NCBI GenBank assembly: GCA_964481475.1
Contig: CAYZTG010000011.1
Span: 1 to 27,077 of the forward strand
Reading direction: 5' to 3'
Length of the DNA: 27,077 nt
Source of the DNA: DUQU01 sp964481475
Lineage (GTDB): Bacteria > Bacillota_I > Bacilli_A > Acholeplasmatales > UBA5453
Both the position numbers and the translations under genes were made by a program. The notes below the pieces were generated by a model. The model worked only from the letters and a program-made list of their open reading frames with translations, had not been told where the DNA came from and ran no database searches. Shown here piece after piece: positions 7,851-14,829 of the stretch. How positions within the stretch are numbered: position 1 is the first letter of the stretch; each line of letters begins with the position of its first letter.

Positions 7851-8764
7851 AAAACATTAGAGATATTTTAACAAAGGCTAAATCAATTAAAAAATTTAAA
7901 ATTGGCGTTGCAGCTGCTGAAGATAAAGATGTTTTAGTAGCGATAAATGGAGCGATGGAGTATGACATTTTACATCCAATTTTATTTGGAGATCAAGAAA
8001 AAATAGTAAAAATTTTAAAAGATAAAAAATATCCATTAAACAAATTTGAAATAATTAATACTACTTCCAATGAAGAGTCAGCAAAACTAGCTGTTCAATA
8101 TGCAAAAGAAGGTAAGGTTGATGTTTTAATGAAAGGTTTATTAGAAACAAAAACTTTACTAAAAGAAGTAGTTAATAAAGAAACAGGAATTAGGGAAAAA
8201 GAATTACTTTCTCATGCTTCAATCATGTTTTTTCAAAATCTAAACAAATTAATTTTTATTACAGATGGCGCGATGGTAATGTATCCGGATGTTAAACAAA
8301 AAGTTAAACTAATTGAAAATGCTGTAGAAATGATGAAAGCATTAGGCTATCATAATAAAATTAAAGTTGGACTAGTTTCAGCAATTGAAACTTATAATCC
8401 TAAACTAACTTCTTCAGCAGAAGCGATTGAAGTTATGGAATATTTTAAAGAGAATCCTCTAGAAAATGTTGTTGTAGAAGGGCCATTTGCTGTCGATAAT
8501 TTAGTTTCTAAAGAGGCAGCAGCAAAAAAAGGAATTAAGTCTATTGTGGCTGGGGATGCTGATTTACTCGTTTTCCCTAACTTAGACGCTGGGAATGTCT
8601 TTTATAAAACAAGTGTTTATTTAGCAGGAGCTGAAACAGCTGGATTGATTTTAGGAGCAAAAGTACCAATTGTGTTGACTTCAAGAGCAGATCACAGTGT
8701 TATTAAACTTTATTCAATAGCTTTGGCAGGAGTATATCAAGATGGTAAGATTACTAATAATTAA
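7847..8764 (+). CDS. ptb: Phosphate butyryltransferase (phosphate acyltransferase, Ptb)
   Basis: 305 residues, normal for Ptb. It converts butyryl-, isobutyryl- or isovaleryl-CoA plus phosphate to the acyl phosphate and CoA. PTA/PTB family motifs are present: VDVLMKGLLETKTLLKEV, SHASIMFF, ITDGAMVMYPD, VEGPFAVDN, AGDADLLVFPNLDAGNVFYK (broken across residues about 236-255) and PIVLTSRADH. The gene overlaps both neighbours (ATGA with vorC, 23 bases with buk), so enzyme levels are probably coupled. In this operon the natural substrates are most likely branched-chain acyl-CoAs from VOR rather than butyryl-CoA, since no butyrate-forming genes are nearby. Confidence 0.94.
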   Translation: MKNIRDILTKAKSIKKFKIGVAAAEDKDVLVAINGAMEYDILHPILFGDQEKIVKILKDKKYPLNKFEIINTTSNEESAKLAVQYAKEGKVDVLMKGLLETKTLLKEVVNKETGIREKELLSHASIMFFQNLNKLIFITDGAMVMYPDVKQKVKLIENAVEMMKALGYHNKIKVGLVSAIETYNPKLTSSAEAIEVMEYFKENPLENVVVEGPFAVDNLVSKEAAAKKGIKSIVAGDADLLVFPNLDAGNVFYKTSVYLAGAETAGLILGAKVPIVLTSRADHSVIKLYSIALAGVYQDGKITNN

Positions 8765-9803
8765 TCCAGGATCTGCCTCAACTAAAATTGCTATTTTTGA
8801 AGATGATAAAGTTGTTTTAGAAAAAACAATTAGACATCCTGTCGAGGAAGTACTAACTTTTAAAAATTCATATGCTCAAAGAGAATACCGAGAAGACTTC
8901 ATTACGAATTTCTTAAAGGAGTCAAACTATAAGTTAACTGATTTTGATGCCTTTGTGGGAAGAGGAGGATTACTAAAACCTCTTACTAGTGGCACTTATG
9001 AAGTGGATGAAAATATGTATAATGATTTAAAGAATTTGACATATGGAGATCATCCTAGTAACTTAGGAGCAATTTTAGCTTTAGATTTAGCTAAAAAAGT
9101 TAATAAAAAAGCATATACGGTTGATCCTGTGGTAGTTGATGAATTAAGCGATTTAGCAAGAATATCTGGTTATAAAGGAATTGAAAGAACTAGTGCTTTT
9201 CATGCCTTAAACCATAAAGCTATTGCGAAAAGGTTTGCCTTAGAACATCAAAAAAAGTATGAAGATTTAAACTTAATTGTTGTTCATCTTGGCGGTGGTA
9301 TTTCAATTGGCCTTCATCAAAAAGGTCTTGTTGTCGATGTGAATAATGCTGCTGGTGGTGATGGTACATTCTCCCCCGAGAGAGTAGGAGCTCTACCAAC
9401 ATTTCAATTAATTGATGAAACTATGAAAAATATAGATGACATAAGTGCATTTAAAAAAAGACTTATTACAAAGTCTGGGTTATATTCTTATTTAAATACA
9501 AGTAGTTTAATTGAAATCAAAGAAAGAGTTCTAAATGGTGATCAAGAAGCTGATTTTTATTTAAAAGCTCTAACTTACACCATTAATAAAAATATTGGCA
9601 ATATGTATTTTGCTGCTAATGGAGAAATTGATGCAGTTTTATACACTGGTGGAATTGCAAATAACACTATTTTTATGGAAAGACTTACGGTTTTACTTCC
9701 TAAAGAAATAAAATACTATATTTATCCGGGAGAAGATGAGTTAAGTGCCTTAGCCAAAGGAACTTTAATAGCATTAAAAACAAATAACATTAAAAAGTAT
9801 TAA
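8742..9803 (+). CDS. buk: Butyrate / branched-chain fatty acid kinase (Buk)
   Basis: 353 residues, as expected for butyrate kinase (ASKHA fold). Transfers phosphate from the acyl phosphate to ADP, giving ATP and the free fatty acid. Motifs: LLIINPGSASTKIAIF at the N-terminus, FVGRGGLLKPL, GDHPSNLGA, SAFHALNHKAIAKRFA, VVHLGGGISIG, VVDVNNAAGGDGTFSPER and LYTGGIANN. It is the last gene of the operon; a strong terminator starts in its stop codon region (9803-9832). The product acid would leave the cell, and the acetate-transporter-family gene next door, though on the other strand, may be related to that. Confidence 0.94.
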   Translation: MVRLLIINPGSASTKIAIFEDDKVVLEKTIRHPVEEVLTFKNSYAQREYREDFITNFLKESNYKLTDFDAFVGRGGLLKPLTSGTYEVDENMYNDLKNLTYGDHPSNLGAILALDLAKKVNKKAYTVDPVVVDELSDLARISGYKGIERTSAFHALNHKAIAKRFALEHQKKYEDLNLIVVHLGGGISIGLHQKGLVVDVNNAAGGDGTFSPERVGALPTFQLIDETMKNIDDISAFKKRLITKSGLYSYLNTSSLIEIKERVLNGDQEADFYLKALTYTINKNIGNMYFAANGEIDAVLYTGGIANNTIFMERLTVLLPKEIKYYIYPGEDELSALAKGTLIALKTNNIKKY

Positions 9804-9832
9804 AAAAGAGAGCAAGTTAATGCTCTCTTTTT
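9803..9832. terminator. Bidirectional terminator between buk and the acetate-transporter-family gene
   Basis: Perfect 12-bp stem AAAAAGAGAGCA / TGCTCTCTTTTT with a 6-nt loop. The A tract on one side and T tract on the other make it usable from both strands, and it sits between convergent genes. Confidence 0.85.
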
Positions 9833-9834
9833 AA

Positions 9835-10377
9835 TTATAAAGGAAATATTTGTTTGTCAAACTCACTATTAACAATTTGACCAACTGCACTATAAAAAGC
9901 TGATAACCCACAAAAAATACCAAGATATCCAGCACTTATTGTAACAATACTGGAATTTGTAAAATCACCAATTGCCAATAAGAAGAATAGAAGTGCTAAA
10001 CTACCGAATACTATTTTAGAAATTGTATTATGTTTCAAAGTACCAATAAACATAAAAGTAGTAAAGACTCCCCATAATAATAAGTAAAAGCCCATTGAAA
10101 CTAAATCAGCTTGTAAACTAACGGTTGTTTCGGTTTTAATAACAACCAAACTCCACCAAAACAAACCATAAGCAGTGAAAGCAGTACCACCAAAAGTGTT
10201 GCCAACCTTAAATTCTAATATTCCTGCTATTATTTGAGCTAAGCCTCCTAAGAACATCCCCATTGACAAAACAACAACACTAAAAGGGATTAAATCAGCA
10301 TTCGCCAAATTAAGTAAAATTGTTGTCATTCCAAACCCTAGTAACCCCAGCGGTGCGGGATTAATTTGTTTTTTCAT
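9835..10377 (-). CDS. GPR1/FUN34/YaaH (SatP-like) acetate/monocarboxylate transporter
   Basis: 180 residues with six hydrophobic segments, matching the acetate uptake transporter family. The signature NPAPLGLLGFG (6-16) occurs near the N-terminus, followed by GGLAQIIAGILEFKVGNTFGGTAFTAYGLFWWSL in pieces (residues about 44-77). Family knowledge: these proteins move acetate or succinate, usually with H+, and may act as channels. Next to an operon that ends in free short fatty acids, it may serve acid export or uptake; that is inference. AGGAGAG lies just before the ATG, and a good promoter is seen at 10414-10441. Confidence 0.9.
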   Translation of the reverse strand: MKKQINPAPLGLLGFGMTTILLNLANADLIPFSVVVLSMGMFLGGLAQIIAGILEFKVGNTFGGTAFTAYGLFWWSLVVIKTETTVSLQADLVSMGFYLLLWGVFTTFMFIGTLKHNTISKIVFGSLALLFFLLAIGDFTNSSIVTISAGYLGIFCGLSAFYSAVGQIVNSEFDKQIFPL

Positions 10378-10413
10378 TTAATCTCTCCTCATAAAATATT
10401 TTCTACCTCAAAT

Positions 10414-10441
10414 ATTATATCAAAAACGCTAAATAAAGCAA
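10414..10441 (-). promoter_or_regulatory. Promoter of the acetate-transporter-family gene
   Basis: On the minus strand TTGCTT (10436-10441), 16-nt spacer ending in TGA, then TATAAT (10414-10419): an extended -10 with a recognisable -35, 36 bases before the ATG. Confidence 0.7.
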
Positions 10442-10473
10442 CTGCCATTAATGAAGAAAGCATGGAAGAGCCG

Positions 10474-10482
10474 TGGTATAAT
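10474..10482 (+). promoter_or_regulatory. Extended -10 promoter of the acylphosphatase-like gene
   Basis: TGGTATAAT at 10474-10482. It lies inside the longest possible reading frame (from 10451), which argues that translation begins downstream at 10517. Confidence 0.55.
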
Positions 10483-10516
10483 AAAAATATTAATAAAAAA
10501 GGTAGATAGAGAAATT

Positions 10517-10855
10517 ATGATTAGTATTATAAACTATTATTTAACGAAAAATAGAATCAATAAAATAGATTTACCAAAATTTAAAGAAAGCCAGTTTGTT
10601 AGAAAAAGATATACTTTTATAGGTAAAGTAAAAAGAGTAGGTTTTCGTAATGAGACCCTCTTAATTGCTCGATATGTAGGAGTCGTTGGTTTTGTCTATA
10701 ATACAAGAATTGGGGTTGTTGCTGAAGTTGAAGGTACGCTTGAGCAAATTAATTATGTTCTTTCTCATTTGATTAGTATTACAAGATTTACGATCGAAAA
10801 GATCAGTGAAGAAGAAGTTCCGTTAGTATCAGAAAAAAGATATTATAAAAAATAA
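10517..10855 (+). CDS. Acylphosphatase-like protein
   Basis: 112 residues from the ATG at 10517; an in-frame ATG at 10451 lies upstream of the likely promoter. Residues about 30-100 match the acylphosphatase fold: YTFIGKVKRVGFRNETLLIA with catalytic-type Arg44, then GFVYNTRIG with Asn62, and VVAEVEGTLEQINYVLSHL. Arg and Asn are 18 apart, as in known acylphosphatases (Arg23/Asn41). Oddity: the phosphate loop, usually GxVQGVxFR, reads GKVKRVGFR, with Arg40 where a Gly is nearly invariant. About 28 N-terminal residues are extra. If active it would hydrolyse acyl phosphates, the very intermediates of the Ptb/Buk step nearby; the link is inference. Confidence 0.72.
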   Translation: MISIINYYLTKNRINKIDLPKFKESQFVRKRYTFIGKVKRVGFRNETLLIARYVGVVGFVYNTRIGVVAEVEGTLEQINYVLSHLISITRFTIEKISEEEVPLVSEKRYYKK

Positions 10856-10874
10856 GGAATAATGATTAAATATT

Positions 10875-10883
10875 TGCTATAAT
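10875..10883 (+). promoter_or_regulatory. Extended -10 promoter of the PqqD-like gene
   Basis: TGCTATAAT at 10875-10883, with a start expected near 10890 and a short leader to the GTG at 10919. Confidence 0.6.
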
Positions 10884-10918
10884 AGAGGGGGAAGTGACTA
10901 GGAACTATAGGTGATAAA

Positions 10919-11185
10919 GTGAAGATTAAAACTGGTTTTACAATTAAACAACAACAAGGAAGAACTTTAGTTGAACCAAACGAAGAACAAAGTTTGACAT
11001 TTAATAAAGTTATCCAATTAGATAATTCAGGAAAGCTCCTTTTTGAAGCACTAATTGAAGGATCTGATGAAAAAAGCCTGATTGCTTTATTAATGGAAAA
11101 ATATAATATATCTCACGATGAAGCAAGAAAAGATGTTAATATATTTATTCAAATATTAAAGTTAAATCAATTATTAGAAGATTAA
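10919..11185 (+). CDS. Small PqqD-family (RiPP recognition element-like) protein
   Basis: 88 residues from a GTG start chosen because AGGTGAT (10909-10915) lies at the right distance. The pattern fits the PqqD winged-helix fold: two or three short strands (FTIKQQQGRTLVEP, LTFNKVIQLD), then NSGKLLFEALIEGSDEKSLI, a helix ALLMEKYNISHDEARKDVNIF and a C-terminal helix IQILKLNQLLED. Family knowledge: PqqD domains bind leader peptides of ribosomally made, modified peptides and hand them to a radical-SAM or other maturase; stand-alone copies of unknown role also exist. No maturase, precursor or exporter is visible nearby. It has its own promoter and terminator, so it is an isolated gene. Confidence 0.7.
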   Translation: MKIKTGFTIKQQQGRTLVEPNEEQSLTFNKVIQLDNSGKLLFEALIEGSDEKSLIALLMEKYNISHDEARKDVNIFIQILKLNQLLED

Positions 11186-11216
11186 AAAAAGAGTTCATTA
11201 TTTGAACTCTTTTTTA
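11184..11216. terminator. Bidirectional terminator
   Basis: Stem AAAAAAGAGTTCA / TGAACTCTTTTTT with a 5-nt loop, between the PqqD-like gene (plus) and the membrane-protein gene (minus), whose last base is 11220. Confidence 0.85.
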
Positions 11217-11219
11217 ATA

Positions 11220-11874
11220 CTAATTAATGTAAGGTCTCTCTTCCTCTTCAGGTTTATCTAAAATTGTTTCTTTCTCTTTTTCGATTTCTTTTTGCTTTCT
11301 TTCTTTCTTTTCTTTAGGCTTACCTTCATTAAGTTCTAATTGAAGTTTACGGTAATGAGTGTAACCTTTGAAACCATCAAACCCTAAGTAAAAAGCTCCA
11401 ATTAAAGAGATTATTAATAAAAAGTAACCAACAGTAGCAGCAGTAAAGTTCTTATGGAAAATAATATAAGAAGCTAAAATGATTGCTAGAAAGTGACTGA
11501 CAAACTTAACAACTTCAGTTTTTTCTTCAAAAAAGGTTGTTGAAGTGAAAAAAACAGCGCCTCTCATATAAAAGAAAAAGGCTAAAAAATAACGATAAAG
11601 TGATTGCCAAACATCATTGTTTTCTAATTTTCCTGNNNNNNNNNNGTAAACCACCAATAATAGTATCAAGAACAATCTCAACAATATTAATTGTTCTTAA
11701 AATCTCCTTTTTAAGTGTTTTAATAAGTGGGTAGACTCTATATAAAGAGAATACTACGATTGCAATCCCTGTTATTAAATAAACAACTTCCTCAGCAAAT
11801 ACCATATAAATACCTACACCTACTAAAATTGCTGCAAGTATAAATTTTAAAAGCCAACCATAACCAAATTTCAT
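11220..11874 (-). CDS. Membrane protein of unknown function, interrupted by an assembly gap
   Basis: Two open stretches on the minus strand flank ten N (11636-11645) and together look like one gene. The N-terminal part (from the ATG at 11874; AGGAG eight bases before it) has two membrane helices (LLKFILAAILVGVGIYMVF and VVYLITGIAIVVFSLY). The C-terminal part has about three more (YFLAFFFYMRGAVFF, FLAIILASYIIF, VGYFLLIISLIGAFYLGF) and a long cytoplasmic-type tail very rich in Lys and Glu. The halves are in different frames across ten bases; they join in frame if the true gap is a multiple of three. A GTG at 11883 is a less likely start. I do not recognise the family. A promoter is seen at 11896-11924. 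Confidence 0.7.
11636..11645. other. Assembly gap (10 N)
   Basis: Ten undetermined bases inside a minus-strand membrane-protein gene. Ten is probably a placeholder rather than the measured length. Confidence 0.99.
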
Positions 11875-11895
11875 ATAAATCACTCCTATTAGTTA

Positions 11896-11924
11896 ATTAT
11901 AATTTAATTTGTAGAATAATACAA
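11896..11924 (-). promoter_or_regulatory. Promoter of the gapped membrane-protein gene
   Basis: On the minus strand TTGTAT (11919-11924), 17-nt spacer, TATAAT (11896-11901), 22 bases before the ATG. Confidence 0.6.
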
Positions 11925-12040
11925 GAAATCTGAGAAAGATAGTTAGGATATTTTAATAAATTCATTTTCTAAAATATTGCTGGTATTAGGGATGTTTTAT
12001 TGTGATTTAAGTATTAATTAACGATATTTATGAATCTTTG

Positions 12041-12069
12041 TTTACTTTATTGAGTTGATTTGTTATAAT
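12041..12069 (+). promoter_or_regulatory. Promoter of the CNNM/CorC gene
   Basis: TTTACT (12041-12046), 17-nt spacer ending in TGT, then TATAAT (12064-12069). Confidence 0.7.
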
Positions 12070-12098
12070 TGTTTTATTCAAAAAGGAGAGTGTGTTTA

Positions 12099-13481
12099 TT
12101 GAATGCTCTAGCAGATGCTGACCCGAGATTGTTAAGTGGTTTTGTTACAAACTACTTAGCTGTCGATATTTTATTGATTGCAATAATCGTAGTTTGTTTA
12201 GTTTTTAGTGCTTTTTTTAGTTCCATTGAGACCGCATTAAACTCAGCTAATATAATTAGACTGAAGAAGATGGCTGATGATAAAACTAGAGGGGCAAGAA
12301 AAGCAGTTATTTTAATTGAGAATTATGAAAGAACAATTATAACTATTTTAATTGGCAATAACTTAGTAAATATTGGTGCTTCCACAGTGAGTGCTATTAT
12401 TTTTACAAATTTAATTTCTAATAACCCGACGGCATCGTCATTTGTTTCAACATTTGTGATGACCTTTTTAATTATTACTTTTGGAGAAATTATTCCTAAA
12501 ACATATGCTAAAAGCCATGCTTCTGAAGTTAGTAGAAAGTCATCAGGGGTTTTATGGTTTTTTTATAAAGCTTTTTATCCACTAGCTTTCTTATTTTTAG
12601 CGTTACAAAAAAGATTAATTAAAAAAGGACCAGAAGATCAAAGTGTTACAAACGAAGAGTTAGAAACAATTATTGATACGATGGAAGATGAAGGTCTAAT
12701 TGATGAAGACCACGCTGACATAATTCAAGGAGCTTTATCACTCGGAAGTAAAACCGTTAATGATATTATGACTCCAAGAGTAGATATGATTAGTGTAGAA
12801 GTAAATGATCCAATTGAACATATCTTAGAAGAATTCTTTAATTCACAATACTCTAGATTACCTGTTTATGAAGGTGATAAGGATAATATTTTAGGAATAT
12901 TACAAGAAAAAGATTTTTTAGGTAAAGTGATAAGAGAAAAGAGAGATTTTAATATAAAAGACATAATTGCAGAACCATTATTTGTTTCTAAGTCTACTAA
13001 GGTTGATGACTTAATTAAAGAGATGCAAGAAGCTAAAAAGCATTTTGCAATAGTTTCGGATGAATATGGTGGTACAGATGGAATCGTAACGATGGAAGAT
13101 GCTCTAGAAGAATTAGTTGGCGAGATTTATGATGAGTTTGATGATGATGAAGAGATTATCGAAATGATTGAACTAGATGAAAACTTGTATGATATTTCTC
13201 CTGAAATGACGATTGAACAACTTTCTGATGAGCTTGACTTGGAAATATTAAAAGACGCTAACCAATATCAAACAATTGGTAACGTCATTTATGACCTCTC
13301 TGAAGGTCTTCCCGAAGAAGGTATGGAAGTTTATCTTCAAAGTGTTAAAACTTCTTATGAAGAAGAGAAAACGATTGAAACAAACTATAAATTAACATTT
13401 AATATAAAACGTGTTGAAAATAGAAGAATTAGAAGATTAACTTTATTTGTCTCAATAATTTTAAATGAAGAAAAGGCTTAG
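12099..13481 (+). CDS. CNNM/CBS/CorC-type transporter (hemolysin C family)
   Basis: 460 residues from a TTG at 12099; AGGAGAG (12084-12090) lies eight bases before it, and there is no better ATG. Domains in order: DUF21/CNNM membrane domain (helices around LLIAIIVVCLVFSAFFSSIE and TFVMTFLIITFGEIIPKTYA, about residues 20-170), an acidic linker (EDEGLIDEDHADIIQG), a CBS pair (TPRVDMISVEVNDPIE, YSRLPVYEGDKDNILG, VSDEYGGTDGIVTMEDALEE) and a C-terminal CorC_HlyC domain. Family knowledge: linked to Mg2+/Co2+ transport, often Mg2+ or Na+/Mg2+ export; the old name hemolysin is misleading. A single-gene transcript that ends in a palindrome shared with the convergent uracil permease. Confidence 0.92.
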   Translation: MNALADADPRLLSGFVTNYLAVDILLIAIIVVCLVFSAFFSSIETALNSANIIRLKKMADDKTRGARKAVILIENYERTIITILIGNNLVNIGASTVSAIIFTNLISNNPTASSFVSTFVMTFLIITFGEIIPKTYAKSHASEVSRKSSGVLWFFYKAFYPLAFLFLALQKRLIKKGPEDQSVTNEELETIIDTMEDEGLIDEDHADIIQGALSLGSKTVNDIMTPRVDMISVEVNDPIEHILEEFFNSQYSRLPVYEGDKDNILGILQEKDFLGKVIREKRDFNIKDIIAEPLFVSKSTKVDDLIKEMQEAKKHFAIVSDEYGGTDGIVTMEDALEELVGEIYDEFDDDEEIIEMIELDENLYDISPEMTIEQLSDELDLEILKDANQYQTIGNVIYDLSEGLPEEGMEVYLQSVKTSYEEEKTIETNYKLTFNIKRVENRRIRRLTLFVSIILNEEKA

Positions 13482-13505
13482 GAAATTTCCTAAGCCTTCT
13501 TTTTA
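13473..13505. terminator. Bidirectional terminator containing both stop codons
   Basis: Perfect palindrome AAGGCTTAGG-AAATTT-CCTAAGCCTT (13473-13498) followed by a T-rich tail on the plus strand and A-rich sequence before it. The TAG of the CNNM gene (13479-13481) and the TAG of the convergent permease (13490-13492, minus) both lie in the stem. Confidence 0.85.
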
Positions 13506-14770
13506 TTTGGAATAATTAAATCTAATAATTTAAATAATAAATTAACAACGATACCGACGACGGCTGCTAAAGCCATTGTTTCTAATTTTACTGCTCCACC
13601 AGCACCAATTGTTATTACTAATCCGCCTAATCCAACAACTAGCATTGAAGCAATAATAATCACGTTTCTGATTTCGTTTAAGTCTACTTTATCTTCAACG
13701 ATAACTTTAAGCCCATTTGCGGCAATCATTCCAAAGAGAACTAGTGCCATTCCGCCTAAAACAGGGTTTGGAATACTTCTAATAAATGCATTTACAGGCA
13801 TTATAAAGGCTAAAAAGATTGCAAGTACTGCTGCAAGACCGGTTACCCAAACAGAACCAACTTTAGTAAGCGCAACAACTCCAGTGTTTTCGCCATAAGA
13901 AGTATTTGCTGGCGCACCAATTAATCCAGCAAAAAATGTTGCAACACCATCACCGATTAATGTTTTATCTAAACCAGGTTCACTTAAGAAGTCACGTTCC
14001 ATTACTGCGCCAAGCACTTGGTGATCACCAATGTGTTCCATTATCGTGACAAACGCTAAAGGAATAAAAATATACAATGCACTAAAGTCTAATGAGTAAG
14101 TACCAATGAACTGAAACTTTGGTAAATGAAATAATACTAAATTATCAAATAATGAATAATCAACAATCCCTACCGCAAGAGCAGTTAAATAACCTGTAAC
14201 TATTCCAATAAGGAAAGGGATTATCTTTAAAAACCCTTTTGCTTTAACGCTAACGATTACAATTGTAATAAAGGTAACAAAAGCAACGAGATATCCTTCC
14301 CAACCAACAATAGAACCATTAGCTAAGTTAGTAATTTGACTTACAGCTACAGGAGCTAGACTAAGACCTATTACCATAATCATTGGTCCCACTACAACGC
14401 TAGGAAGGAGCCATTTTAACCATTTAACACCAAAGTATTTAATTAATATTGCAACAACAACATAAATTAAACCAACAACCATAAAGCCCACTAAAGCGCT
14501 GTTGAAATTGCCATTAACCGCATAAGCGCTCCCTACTGCAGTTATATAAGCGAATGATGAACCTAAGTACATGGGCACTTTAGCTTTTGTCGCAATAATA
14601 TAAATTAAAGTTCCAATCCCACTCCCAATTAAAGCAACACTAACATCAAGACCAGTTAAAATTGGTACTAAGACTGTTGCTCCAAACATCGCAAAGACAT
14701 GTTGTAAACTAAGTAAAATCCATTTATACCAACTAGGTCTTTCGTAAGTATCTAATACAAGTTTTTCCAT
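13490..14770 (-). CDS. Uracil permease (NCS2/UraA family)
   Basis: 426 residues, a normal length, with about 14 hydrophobic segments. Family marks: ILLSLQHVFAMFGATVLVPILTG at the N-terminus (13-35), GSSFAYITA, LLPSVVVGPMIMVIGL, TIMEHIGDHQVLG with the Glu and His of the uracil site, and GAPANTSYGENTGVVALTKV with the second Glu. It imports uracil with H+ (in other species). The ribosome site is only AAGGG. It lies behind the purine permease on the same strand, separated by a terminator (14803-14829), so it may be read by partial readthrough or by a promoter I cannot place. No PyrR-type leader fits in the 55-base gap. Confidence 0.93.
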   Translation of the reverse strand: MEKLVLDTYERPSWYKWILLSLQHVFAMFGATVLVPILTGLDVSVALIGSGIGTLIYIIATKAKVPMYLGSSFAYITAVGSAYAVNGNFNSALVGFMVVGLIYVVVAILIKYFGVKWLKWLLPSVVVGPMIMVIGLSLAPVAVSQITNLANGSIVGWEGYLVAFVTFITIVIVSVKAKGFLKIIPFLIGIVTGYLTALAVGIVDYSLFDNLVLFHLPKFQFIGTYSLDFSALYIFIPLAFVTIMEHIGDHQVLGAVMERDFLSEPGLDKTLIGDGVATFFAGLIGAPANTSYGENTGVVALTKVGSVWVTGLAAVLAIFLAFIMPVNAFIRSIPNPVLGGMALVLFGMIAANGLKVIVEDKVDLNEIRNVIIIASMLVVGLGGLVITIGAGGAVKLETMALAAVVGIVVNLLFKLLDLIIPNKKKA

Positions 14771-14802
14771 AAAATAATTTCCCTTTCTTTCTCTTAAATT
14801 TT

Positions 14803-14829
14803 ATAAAAAAAATAACCCCTGAGGGTTAT
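14803..14829 (-). terminator. Intrinsic terminator of the purine permease gene
   Basis: On the minus strand ATAACCC-TCAG-GGGTTAT followed by a run of T. The permease stop codon (14826-14828) is part of the stem. Confidence 0.8.

Noticed and set aside
9220..9402. 60-residue minus-strand ORF rich in His and Gln
   Set aside because: Antisense shadow of buk, low-complexity.
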